Assembly (NCBI GenBank): GCA_003001795.1
Contig: PVNI01000001.1
Location: 496,001-560,000 of the forward strand
Direction of reading: 5' to 3'
Source of the DNA: Actinomadura viridilutea
Lineage (GTDB): Bacteria; Actinomycetota; Actinomycetes; Streptosporangiales; Streptosporangiaceae
Length of the DNA: 64,000 nt
Shown: in pieces, positions 1 to 8,321 of the stretch
Numbering within the stretch: position 1 is the first letter of the stretch
Layout of the letters: every line of letters starts with the position of its first letter
Position numbers and translations under genes: made by a program
Notes under the pieces: generated by a model
Databases searched by the model: none
What the model was told of the DNA's origin: nothing
Seen by the model: only the letters and a program-made list of their open reading frames with translations

Positions 1-1743
1 CTGGCCTGGTGGGGGCTGGTGCGCAAGCGGGCCAGCAAGGTCACCGAGGGCGTGATCTGGATGGTCGCGGCGATGGTGGCGCTGATCTGGCTGATCGCCC
101 GGCCGTCGGACTTCACCACGCTGGGCACCAAGGTGTCGGAGGCGACCAGCGCCGCGTTCAACGCCGCGCTGCCGCAGAGCGACACCCGCGGCAGCACCTG
201 CATCCCGCGGCCGGACGGCAAGCCCGACCCGGCGGCCTCGGCGAACGTCGACGCCACCACCCGCAACGCCAACGGGCTGTGGGTGGCGCTGGTGTGCAAG
301 CCGTGGCTGATGGGCGAGTTCGGCACCACCGACCCCAACGCCAAGATCGTCAAGGAGAACGCCGACAAGCTGCTGTGGGCGCAGGCGGTGGACCTGACCG
401 AGACGCACGGCGGGCAGCGGGTCGACCTGGCCAAGAAGGCCGACGCGTACAAGGACGTGGCCAAGAACATCAAGGAGGAGCACGCCGGGGTCTACCCGCT
501 GTTCCAGGGCAAGAACTGGACCAGCAGGCTCGCCGTGGCGTTCGGCGGGCTGTTCGCCGCGCTCGTCGCCGGGCTGCTCATCCTCGTCATCGCGATCGCG
601 CTGATCGTGGTGAAGATCGCGTTCCTGCTGCTGCTGGTGGCCGGGCCGATCTTCCTGGGCATCGGCATCCATCCGGGCGTCGGCCGGGTGATCGCGGTGC
701 GCTGGCTGGAGCTGCTGCTGTCGATGCTGCTCAAGCAGGCCGCGCTGATCGGCGTGCTGTCGCTGCTGCTGTGGGCGTACGGGCTGATCCTCGGCGAGAC
801 GCTGCCGTGGGGCCTGCAGATCCTGCTCATCGCGCTGGTGACGTTCGCCGCATTCGTCTACCGCAAGCCGTTCCAGCACCTGTTCTCCGCGGTCGGCTAC
901 TCGGCCGTGGGGGCGCGGGAGAAGAGCGAGGCGCAGCTCGACAAGTCGGTGATCGAGGCGCGCAAGAACACCACGGCGCTGGCGACCGCGGTGGTGCCGG
1001 GCGCGGCCGGCTACCGGCTGGGCCGCCTCGCCAAGCGGGACGCGGCGGCCGACGGGGCGTCGCTGGCGGACGCGTCCGTCGGCGCCGGCGTGGCGGACCG
1101 GCGCGGCGGGGTCGGCGCGGCCGCGGCCGGGGCCGGGGACGGCGCGTCCCCGGACGCGGCGCCGGTGCTGGCGGCCAAGCCGCGCACCGCGGGCGCCGCG
1201 GCCGGACGGTCCCGGCGCAGCGCTCCGCCGCTCAACCTGCCGTCGCGCGGCGGCCTGTCCGACCGCGCGGTCACGGCGCGGGGCGGCGAAGGCTCCGACG
1301 GCGCCGCCTCGTCCGGCGGCGGCACGGGCCGTCCCACCTCGTGGACGGGCCGCGGCGGAGCCGGGGGAGGCGACGGGACGTCGTCGGGCGGCGGCGGGTC
1401 GTCCGGCGGCGCGGGCTGGTTCGCCGGCGGCGGCCGCTCCACCGGCGGGTCGTCGAACGGCGGGCGGCCGAGCGGCGGATCGTCGAACGGCGGCCGGCCG
1501 CGGACCGGGGGCGGCGGCTCCGGGGCGTCGAGCGGCGGCTCTGTCGGTGCCCGGCGTCCCCGCAACACGGCCGCCGGCGTGCCCAGGCCGCGTTCGGGAG
1601 CGTCGAGCGGCGGCTCCGGCGGCGCGGGCGCTGAAGGCCGGCCGAAGCCTCCGCCGCTGTGGGCGCGTCGCACCCCCGACGAGGGGCCGCCGATGCCGTT
1701 CTGGCTCCGCCCGGTGGAACGCGAGCCGCAACGGGACGAGTAG
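1..1743 (+). CDS. VirB6/TrbL-like polytopic membrane protein of a type IV secretion/conjugation cluster (5' end outside window)
   Basis: The reading frame is open from the first base, so the start lies upstream; 580 residues are visible. There is a membrane segment at about residues 18-33, then a soluble stretch, then a dense hydrophobic block at about 177-295 with several helices. The last 140 residues are low-complexity Gly/Ser/Arg with repeated GGSSNGGRP-like units. Such polytopic proteins with a basic, Gly-rich cytoplasmic tail occur in actinobacterial conjugation loci as the VirB6/TrbL channel component. The stop is followed directly by the ATG of the next gene, so they are surely co-transcribed. 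The family assignment is by architecture and neighbours, not by a diagnostic motif. Confidence 0.6.
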   Translation: MAWWGLVRKRASKVTEGVIWMVAAMVALIWLIARPSDFTTLGTKVSEATSAAFNAALPQSDTRGSTCIPRPDGKPDPAASANVDATTRNANGLWVALVCKPWLMGEFGTTDPNAKIVKENADKLLWAQAVDLTETHGGQRVDLAKKADAYKDVAKNIKEEHAGVYPLFQGKNWTSRLAVAFGGLFAALVAGLLILVIAIALIVVKIAFLLLLVAGPIFLGIGIHPGVGRVIAVRWLELLLSMLLKQAALIGVLSLLLWAYGLILGETLPWGLQILLIALVTFAAFVYRKPFQHLFSAVGYSAVGAREKSEAQLDKSVIEARKNTTALATAVVPGAAGYRLGRLAKRDAAADGASLADASVGAGVADRRGGVGAAAAGAGDGASPDAAPVLAAKPRTAGAAAGRSRRSAPPLNLPSRGGLSDRAVTARGGEGSDGAASSGGGTGRPTSWTGRGGAGGGDGTSSGGGGSSGGAGWFAGGGRSTGGSSNGGRPSGGSSNGGRPRTGGGGSGASSGGSVGARRPRNTAAGVPRPRSGASSGGSGGAGAEGRPKPPPLWARRTPDEGPPMPFWLRPVEREPQRDE

Positions 1744-2394
1744 ATGAACCTGACCGACCGTCAGCGCAGACTTCTGTTCGCGGGGCTGGTGGTGGTGCTC
1801 GCCCTGGTCGGCGTGTACCTCACGGTCGCCTCGCCCGGCGGCGACGAGGACGAGGGGTCCGGCGGCGACCGGGGGACCGTCGCCCTGCCGGCCCCGACCG
1901 GACCGACCGGGCCCGCCTCCCCGCCGCCCGGCATCGCGTCGCCGGTGTCGCCGGGCGGCTTCGACATCTACCGGCTGCTGCCGTTCTCCCAGCGCGAGTT
2001 CGCCACGGCCGCCGACCTGGCGCAGCGGTTCATCGCCGCGTACGGCACGTACCGGTACGACGAGGGCCCGGAGGCGTACGCCGAGCGGCTGTCCGGCCTC
2101 GTCACCGACGAGCTGCTGACCGAGCTGGTGCGCGGCGAGAGCTCGCCGGGGCGGCTGGAGGAGCGCCGCCGCCAGCGGGAGACCGCCGAGTGCACCGCCA
2201 CGCTCGACCGCATCCGCGACATCGAGGACAACTCGATCATCTTCCTGGTGACCGGCAAGCAGCGGATCACCCGCGGGGACGAGAAGCGCGACGACAGCCG
2301 GCAGTGGGCGGTGACCGTCGCGCGGGACGGCGGGTCGCTCCGCGTGTACGCCGTCGCGCCCGCCGACGTGGGACAGGCGGGGGACACCGGGTGA
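1744..2394 (+). CDS. Single-pass membrane protein of the conjugation-like cluster
   Basis: 216 residues. A short basic N-terminus is followed by one membrane helix (about residues 10-28), a Pro/Gly-rich linker (about 35-72) and a soluble domain containing an AAADLAQRFIAAYGTYRYDE segment. This layout resembles small bitopic type IV secretion accessory proteins with an NTF2/VirB8-like periplasmic domain, but I cannot prove the fold. ATG follows the previous stop with no gap, giving translational coupling. The product probably sits in the membrane with its C-terminus outside. Function is inferred from context only. Confidence 0.6.
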   Translation: MNLTDRQRRLLFAGLVVVLALVGVYLTVASPGGDEDEGSGGDRGTVALPAPTGPTGPASPPPGIASPVSPGGFDIYRLLPFSQREFATAADLAQRFIAAYGTYRYDEGPEAYAERLSGLVTDELLTELVRGESSPGRLEERRRQRETAECTATLDRIRDIEDNSIIFLVTGKQRITRGDEKRDDSRQWAVTVARDGGSLRVYAVAPADVGQAGDTG

Positions 2395-2515
2395 GCGGGC
2401 CGGCAGGACGCGCCCGCGTCCGGACCGGCGCGCGGCGAAGGAGCGGCGAGGTCGGGCGCGGCCGCCGCGCCGCCCGAACCGGCCTCGCGGACCTGGAAGC
2501 GAGCGGGGAACGGGA

Positions 2516-3574
2516 ATGAATCGTCGCACGGTGCTGCTGGCCACGGCGTTCGGCGCGGTGGGCATGCTGTTCCTGACGTTGCTGGTCGTCCCGGTGCTGT
2601 TCGGCTCGACGCAGGTCCTGTTCGGCGGCGGTGGCGCGGGCGGCGCGGGCTGCGTCGACACCTCCCAGGCGGGGGTCCAGCCCGCCGAGGCGTCCGACGC
2701 CCGTTCGATCCCCGCCGACTACCTGGCGCTCTACAAGAAGGCGGGGGAGGAGTACGGCATCCCCTGGAACGTGCTGGCCGGGATCGGCAAGGTCGAGACC
2801 AACCACGGCACCTCCCGGCTGCCGGGCGTGACCAGCGGGGAGAACTACGCGGGCGCGGGCGGCCCCATGCAGTTCCTGGAGGCGACGTTCCGCGAGTTCG
2901 GCGTCGACGGCAACAACGACAACAAGAAGGACCGCTACGACCCCGCGGACGCCATCCCGTCCGCGGCCCGCTACCTCAAGCACAACGGCGCCCCGGAGCG
3001 CATGCGCACCGCCATCTTCATGTACAACCACTCCTGGGACTACGTGAACCTCGTCCTGGAGTGGGCGCAGCGCTACGCGGACGGCGACTTCAAGGTCGTC
3101 CAGTCCAACGGCATCGAGTGCGACGACAACGAGCTTCCCCCGGGCGTCGACGGCCTGGTGCAGCGCATCATCGCGTTCGCGATGGCGCAGCGCGGCAAGC
3201 GGTACATCTTCGGCGCCAACGGCCCGGACGCGTGGGACTGCTCCAGCCTGATGCAGGGCGCCTACCGTTCGGTCGGCCTGCGGATCCCCCGCACCACGTT
3301 CGAGCAGTGGCCGTTCGGCGTGCGCGTCCCCAAGGGCCAGGAGCGGCCCGGCGACCTGGTGTTCTTCAACTCGGGCCCGGGCACCAGCCCCGACAACCCC
3401 GGGCACGTCGGCATGGTCATCGGCGACAACAAGATGATCGTGGCGAGCTGCGCGACGTGCGTGCCGAACATCGGCGTGAAACCGTACAAGCGCTCCGACT
3501 GGGTCGGCACCACGCGGCCGCTGGCCACCGACAACCTGAAGCGGCAGCTCGCCGAACTGTACGCCTCCCGCTGA
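2516..3574 (+). CDS. Membrane-anchored bifunctional lytic transglycosylase / NlpC-P60 (C40) peptidase
   Basis: 352 residues. An N-terminal membrane anchor (about residues 3-28) is followed by a lytic transglycosylase domain (about 60-190; catalytic Glu94 in IGKVETNHG, and an Asp/Asn-rich loop like a calcium site). An NlpC/P60 domain follows (about 210-340; Cys242 in WDCSSLMQ, His297 in GHVGMVI). The two domains cut glycan strands and stem peptides, locally opening peptidoglycan for a transenvelope machine. It lies 121 bases after the membrane genes and is a typical last gene of actinobacterial conjugation clusters. The start ATG follows a GGGGAACGGGA stretch. A degenerate copy of its last 16 codons lies downstream. 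Confidence 0.85.
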   Translation: MNRRTVLLATAFGAVGMLFLTLLVVPVLFGSTQVLFGGGGAGGAGCVDTSQAGVQPAEASDARSIPADYLALYKKAGEEYGIPWNVLAGIGKVETNHGTSRLPGVTSGENYAGAGGPMQFLEATFREFGVDGNNDNKKDRYDPADAIPSAARYLKHNGAPERMRTAIFMYNHSWDYVNLVLEWAQRYADGDFKVVQSNGIECDDNELPPGVDGLVQRIIAFAMAQRGKRYIFGANGPDAWDCSSLMQGAYRSVGLRIPRTTFEQWPFGVRVPKGQERPGDLVFFNSGPGTSPDNPGHVGMVIGDNKMIVASCATCVPNIGVKPYKRSDWVGTTRPLATDNLKRQLAELYASR

Positions 3575-4162
3575 CCGAACGTCCGCGGACGTGACAAGGC
3601 GGCGCGCCGAGCACGGCCGTTGGGCTGAGCGTTCGGGACGTGCACCCGGGCCGGATGCCGCGGTGTCGGGTGCGGTGTCCGTGATGGTGGCCGGCCATCG
3701 ATGGCTTGAAGGGCCAGCTCGCCGAGTTGAACGGCCGCTCCCGCTGAGCGTCCCGGACGCGCACACCGCGGAGTCGGCGGGTGCGCAGTTCGTTGAGCCG
3801 TCCTCGTCACGCCGGAGCGGGCGGACACTGCGTCGCGAAGAGTGTGAACCTCGTCCCATGGCCGACGGCGGCCGCCCGGGGGCGTCCTGGTCGCGTCGTC
3901 GACTGGAATCCGGAAGGGACAGGCGCGGTGTGGTCATGGCGCCCCACGTTGGCGTCCCGCACGCCGAACATGACCGAACAGTGACAATGTGGAGAGCGAA
4001 AGGGGAAATCTCCGCTTCTGCGGGCTCGGCCGTGAAGCGGCAATCCGAGCACGTAGAAGCGGAAAACCCTCGCGTTCAGGCACAAAGAGACGCCGCGTGA
4101 TCATCGTCTGATCCGCCCATAAAACAGATGGGGGATGCCGGTTCGCGTGGCATGCTGGCCGA
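3575..4162. other. 588-bp intergenic region with a decayed copy of the upstream gene's 3' end
   Basis: No convincing gene. The open frames here have no family features and no placed ribosome site. Bases 3703-3747 read AIDGLKGQLAELNGRSR-stop, closely matching the real C-terminus ATDNLKRQLAELYASR-stop at 3527-3574. Similarity continues a few codons upstream and fades downstream. The region probably separates the secretion cluster from the 4163 operon and should hold its promoter, which I could not place. Confidence 0.55.
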
Positions 4163-4990
4163 GTGGAGCCAGAGCCTCGGACACCCGAGATCCGGTTGCG
4201 GATCGACCCGGAGTTGCTGTTCTTCCTGCCCGCCGCGCGCAGGCGCGAGGAGCAGACGGTGGCGTGCGACGGGACCTCGTCCCTCGGGCACGTCGTGGAG
4301 GCTCTCGGCGTCCCTCTGCCCGAGGTCGGCGCGCTGACGGTCGACGGCGCACGGGTCGATCCGTCGCACCTGCCGAAGCCGGACGAGCGGGTGCACGTGG
4401 CGGCGGTTCCGCGTCCGCAGCCGGTGCCGCTGGAGCCGGGCCAGGAGGCGCCGCGCTTCCTGCTGGACGTGCACCTGGGCACACTCGCGCGGCGGATGCG
4501 GCTGCTCGGCCTGGACACCGCCTACCACAACGACATGGACGACCCGGCCCTGGTCGTCCAGGCCAACGAGGAGCGGCGGGTGCTGCTCACCCAGGACCGC
4601 GGCCTGCTGCGCCGCCGCGCCCTGTGGTTCGGAGCGTACGTGCGCGGCGCCCGCCCCGACGACCAGCTGCGCGACCTGCTCGAGCGGTTCGCGCCGACGC
4701 TGTCGCCGTGGACGCGCTGCACCGCCTGCAACGGACGGCTGGTGCCCGTCGGCAAAGAAGAGGTCGCGCCCGAGCTGGCAGACGGGACCCGGCGCAGTTA
4801 CGACGTGTACGGTCGGTGCACCGAGTGCGGCCAGGTCTACTGGCGCGGGGCGCACGGCGACCACCTGGAGAGGATCGTCCAGGAGGCCGCGCGCACGGTC
4901 GCGGCGGCTCGCGCCGCCCGACCGGCCCCGTCGCCCGGCGCGCCGCCGGAAACAGGGGCGAGCGGCGCGCTGAACGGCGCCGCGTCCTGA
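4163..4990 (+). CDS. Mut7-C RNase domain protein with N-terminal ubiquitin-like domain
   Basis: 275 residues, GTG start. Residues about 9-90 form a small ubiquitin/MoaD-like domain. Residues about 95-250 carry the Mut7-C pattern: FLLDVHLGTLARRMRLLG, then LLTQDRGLLRRR, then a zinc ribbon (Cys186, Cys189, Cys219, Cys222). Mut7-C is a PIN-like fold predicted to be a ribonuclease; in bacteria it is often fused to this ubiquitin-like domain. The C-terminal 35 residues are an Ala/Pro-rich tail. The NUDIX gene follows within about 25 bases, so the two probably form an operon. Cellular substrate is unknown. Confidence 0.8.
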   Translation: MEPEPRTPEIRLRIDPELLFFLPAARRREEQTVACDGTSSLGHVVEALGVPLPEVGALTVDGARVDPSHLPKPDERVHVAAVPRPQPVPLEPGQEAPRFLLDVHLGTLARRMRLLGLDTAYHNDMDDPALVVQANEERRVLLTQDRGLLRRRALWFGAYVRGARPDDQLRDLLERFAPTLSPWTRCTACNGRLVPVGKEEVAPELADGTRRSYDVYGRCTECGQVYWRGAHGDHLERIVQEAARTVAAARAARPAPSPGAPPETGASGALNGAAS

Positions 4991-5013
4991 GAAGGGGGCT
5001 GGTCACGATCAAC

Positions 5014-5394
5014 GTGGTGGTGGGCGCGGCGATCATCGCCGGCGGACGGCTGCTGGCCGCGCAGCGCGGCGAACCCCCGGAACTGGCCGGGGGCTGGGAG
5101 TTCCCCGGCGGCAAGGTCGACCCGGGCGAGTCGGACCGGGACGCCCTGATCCGGGAGTGCCACGAGGAGCTCGGCGTCAAGATCGCCCTGGGTGACCGGA
5201 TCGGCGGGGACTGGCCGCTGGCGCTGGGCGTCGGCAGCGTCCTGCGGGTGTGGACGGCCGAGCTGGTCGAGGGCGAGCCGCAGCCGCTGGAGCATCTGGC
5301 GCTGCGCTGGCTCGCTCCGCACGAGCTGTACGACGTGGCGTGGCTGCCGGGCGACCTCCCGATCGTCGAAGCCATTCGCCCCTACCTGAGCTGA
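5014..5394 (+). CDS. NUDIX hydrolase, MutT-like (deoxy)nucleoside triphosphate pyrophosphohydrolase
   Basis: About 126 residues. A full Nudix box is present (G-x5-E-x7-REC-HEELGV, about residues 33-56), embedded in a MutT-type fold starting VVVGAAIIAGGRLLAAQR and ending HELYDVAWLPGDLPIVEAI. It probably removes damaged nucleotides such as 8-oxo-dGTP. The frame is open far upstream; GTG at 5014 is chosen because homology starts there, though the AGAAGGGG site at 4990-4997 is somewhat distant. Part of this gene (5196-5343) is copied without indels at 30964-31111 on the far side of the defence island. Confidence 0.82.
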   Translation: MVVGAAIIAGGRLLAAQRGEPPELAGGWEFPGGKVDPGESDRDALIRECHEELGVKIALGDRIGGDWPLALGVGSVLRVWTAELVEGEPQPLEHLALRWLAPHELYDVAWLPGDLPIVEAIRPYLS

Positions 5395-5398
5395 TCGT

Positions 5399-7945
5399 TC
5401 ACACACTGCCGCCGAGGGCAATGCCCACCTGCGGTCCCTCCCATCCGTCGGCCGTCCGCCAGATCACCGAGACGTCGAACGCCTCCGACAGCACGTCCAC
5501 GGACCAGGGGTCGGCGGGCGCGCTGGGCAGGACAAGGAACCGCTGGTCGGCGGGCTGCCCCTCGGCGTACTGGACTTCCATGATCCTCAGCACCGCCTCG
5601 CGCAGGCGCGCATAGGTGGTCTCGCCCTTGCCGAGGACCTCGTAGAGGACCGTTCCAGCAGGTGTCTCGCACAGGATGTCGGCGGTCGGCGAGTGGGAGA
5701 CCGGGGTGAGCTGCGCCCGGTGCAGCTCGGCGAGCAGTGAGAAGCGGACCTCCTCGTGCACGTGGCAGCGCCGCTCCTCGCGCACGGTCTGCTCCAGCGC
5801 GGAGATGAACGGCTGGAATCCGGCGGTGTGGTCGGCCGCCGCCTGGTCGGCGGCGTCGGCGTCGACGACGGGTACGGGCGTCACGGTGTCTTCCTCGGCT
5901 TCCTCAGGTGCGGCGGATTCCTCGGGTGCGGCGGACGGCATCAGCTCGGCGGGGATGGGATCGGCGTGCACAATGGTCAGCGACTGGGTGCATCGGGTGA
6001 TGGCGACGTAGAGCTGACCGAGTCCCGACGGCTCCTGCTGGGCGATCATCGCCGGTTCGACGACGACCACGTGGTCGAACTCCAGCCCCTTGGCGTCCGG
6101 CGCGGCGATCACTAGCGGGAGGCGCTTGCCGCCGACGGCCGAAACGGCCTGTCGGGTCTGCTCCGCCAGCGCGTCCGGCACGATCAGCGTGACGGACCGC
6201 CGCGAGTGCGCCTCTTTCCCGAGGATTTCGAAGGCGCGTGCCACGGCCTCGGCGACCCGCTCGGCGTGGTCGGCGGCGGCGATCCGCAGCACGCCGTCCC
6301 CGCCCGGCCGGATCGAACGCGGGGCGGCGGTGCCCGGCGAGACCGCCGCCCCCAGCGGCCGCGCGAACTCCATCACCTCGCGGGGGACGCGGTATCCGAT
6401 GGTCAGCTCTTCCAGATGCCAGCCCTCCTCGCCGCTGAGCAGGCCGGCCAGCTCCGCCCAGTCGGCGTACCGGTGGACGCCGGTGGTCTGGGCGAGGTCG
6501 CCGAGGATGGTCATAGAGCCGCTCGGGCAGCGCCGCGCCAGCGCGCGTGCCTGCATCGGCGTCAGGTCCTGGGCCTCGTCGACCACGATGTGCCGGTACC
6601 GCTGCGGCCCGTCCCCGCTGATCAGGACGCGCAGTTCCTCCAGGCAGATCAGGTCTTCCAGGGACCACGGCTCGTCCGCCATGCGCGCGGCCTGGGGCCG
6701 GTGAATGGCCCGCTGCTCCTCTTCGGTGAGGATGCCGTCGGCGGCCGCCCGCAGGGTGTCCGGGTCGTCGAGGAGTTTGCGCAGCACGGCCTCCGGGCTC
6801 ACGTTCGGCCACAGGACGTTCATCAGCCGCGCGACCTGCGGATGCCGTTCGATCCTCGCGCGGATCCTCGGGTCCGGGCGGCCGGGCCGCGCTTCCGCGG
6901 CCGCCTTGGCCAGGCGGTTGACCACCTGGGTGCCGAACCAGCGGCGCCTCGTCAGATAGGGGCCCGGTGCATCCTCAGCGTTCAGGAGGCTTTCGAGTTC
7001 CGTGCGTGGGAGCGAGATGACGGAGCCCTCGAAGTCGAACCCGAACTTGCCGTCGCGGGCGATCCTGGCCAGAGCCCGGGTGCCGCCCAGATTGCGGACG
7101 GCCCGCTCCAGCACCGCGGCCATCCGCGCGTCCGCCTTCACCGCCCGGGCGGGCAGCGGGTCGCTGCCCCGCGGCTTGTCCCACAGGCGGCTCGTCTCGA
7201 CGGGGACGACGCCACGTGTGCCGAGGCGGGGCAGGACGTCGCGGACGTAGGTCAGAAAGCGCCGGTGCGGGCCGACGACGAGAACGTCCTGGGTCCTGAA
7301 GTGCTTGTTGTACAGCAGCCAGGAGATGCGGTGCAGCCCGACCGCGGTCTTGCCGGTGCCCGGCCCGCCCTGCACGATCATGACGCCCCGGGGGGTGTCC
7401 GACACCAGCAGGAGCTGCTCCCGCTGGATCGTCTCGACGATGTCGCGCATCGTGCCGTCGCGTGCCCGCTCCAGGTCTTCCAGTAGGAAGTCGCGGAGCC
7501 GCTCGGGCTTGACCGGCTCGGTGCCGATCTCGTCCTGGTAGTCGCGGACGGTCCGGCCGTCGCAGCGGAGCCTGCGGCGCAGCGTTATCTCCTTCGCCTT
7601 GTTCGGCGGCCGGAGCAACCAGTCCTTGGCCTGCGGGCTCTGCCAGTTGATGACCACCGGTTCGAAGTCCGGGTCCCGTACCAGCCGCCGACCGATGTAC
7701 CAGGTGCGCTCCGCGCCGTCTTCGACGACGTCGACCCGCGCCACGACCAGTGCCTCTCCGCCGAGGTCGTCCTCGCGCAGGATCTCCGGCGCCGCTTCCG
7801 GGATGAAGTCGGTTCCGGCGTGGGAATCGGTCGTTTGGTTCGGCTTGAGTTTCTCGCGGTTCTCGCGGAACCGCCGTTCGTAACAGGTGTAGGCGTAGTC
7901 CACCGCCTGCTGTTCTGCGGCGATGACCGCCGCCCGATCGACCAT
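5399..7945 (-). CDS. HelD-like superfamily 1 ATPase/helicase with extra C-terminal domain
   Basis: 848 residues. The N-terminal coiled stretch (AEQQAVDYAYTCYERRF) is typical of HelD-type proteins. Walker A is GGPGTGKTA near residue 192, Walker B is VVDEAQDL near 450, and UvrD-type motif VI is YVAITRC near 670. HelD proteins push stalled RNA polymerase off DNA; related SF1 ATPases also occur in defence loci. The last 150 residues are not part of the usual helicase: after an acidic linker they show ADILCETPAGTVLYEV, then YARLREAV, then FLVLP, which resembles a PD-(D/E)XK layout with the usual EXK Lys replaced. GAGGGGAG lies just before the ATG. It ends 4 bases from the NUDIX stop, convergently. 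Confidence 0.75.
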   Translation of the reverse strand: MVDRAAVIAAEQQAVDYAYTCYERRFRENREKLKPNQTTDSHAGTDFIPEAAPEILREDDLGGEALVVARVDVVEDGAERTWYIGRRLVRDPDFEPVVINWQSPQAKDWLLRPPNKAKEITLRRRLRCDGRTVRDYQDEIGTEPVKPERLRDFLLEDLERARDGTMRDIVETIQREQLLLVSDTPRGVMIVQGGPGTGKTAVGLHRISWLLYNKHFRTQDVLVVGPHRRFLTYVRDVLPRLGTRGVVPVETSRLWDKPRGSDPLPARAVKADARMAAVLERAVRNLGGTRALARIARDGKFGFDFEGSVISLPRTELESLLNAEDAPGPYLTRRRWFGTQVVNRLAKAAAEARPGRPDPRIRARIERHPQVARLMNVLWPNVSPEAVLRKLLDDPDTLRAAADGILTEEEQRAIHRPQAARMADEPWSLEDLICLEELRVLISGDGPQRYRHIVVDEAQDLTPMQARALARRCPSGSMTILGDLAQTTGVHRYADWAELAGLLSGEEGWHLEELTIGYRVPREVMEFARPLGAAVSPGTAAPRSIRPGGDGVLRIAAADHAERVAEAVARAFEILGKEAHSRRSVTLIVPDALAEQTRQAVSAVGGKRLPLVIAAPDAKGLEFDHVVVVEPAMIAQQEPSGLGQLYVAITRCTQSLTIVHADPIPAELMPSAAPEESAAPEEAEEDTVTPVPVVDADAADQAAADHTAGFQPFISALEQTVREERRCHVHEEVRFSLLAELHRAQLTPVSHSPTADILCETPAGTVLYEVLGKGETTYARLREAVLRIMEVQYAEGQPADQRFLVLPSAPADPWSVDVLSEAFDVSVIWRTADGWEGPQVGIALGGSV

Positions 7946-8321
7946 CTCGCTCCCCTCGTTCGCCTGTGGCGGGGGGAAGAACTATAACCACGCAGTAAGA
8001 CAATCCCCACAGCTGTAGATGATCTTCTCTGTCGTTCTCCATCGAGGGGCGGAGCCCGGTTGACGCCAGCGGCGCCTCAAGTGTGTGCGCTCAGTGAACG
8101 AGCGAATCCGATTCCGGAGCCATTCAGTCGTCGTTGCGTGCGGGCGCCCCTAATGAATTTGCCATCGCAGGACCCGTGCGGCGATTATGGCGACCCTGCC
8201 GTGCAATGGCCGTCTGACCGTACAGTGAGACCACGCGGACGGCCTGTCATCCTGGAGATCACCTCAGGCGTCACTTGAGATGGCAGTGGCGTCGGGGTCG
8301 GGGAAGCGAAAGGGGCGCGGG
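7946..8321. other. 376-bp divergent promoter region between the HelD-like gene and the DISARM-like operon
   Basis: Both neighbours start here, facing away. I see no gene. A TACAGT at 8221-8226 could be a -10 for the rightward operon, but the matching -35 is poor, so this is only a suggestion. The region is less GC-rich than the flanking genes. Confidence 0.35.

Noticed and set aside
1..3574. Claim of a complete integrative conjugative element
   Set aside because: Only the last three genes are visible; no VirB4, coupling protein, relaxase, integrase or attachment site lies in the window.
3591..4100. 169-residue open frame downstream of the transglycosylase/C40 gene
   Set aside because: No family features, and it overlaps the decayed copy of the upstream gene's tail in another frame.
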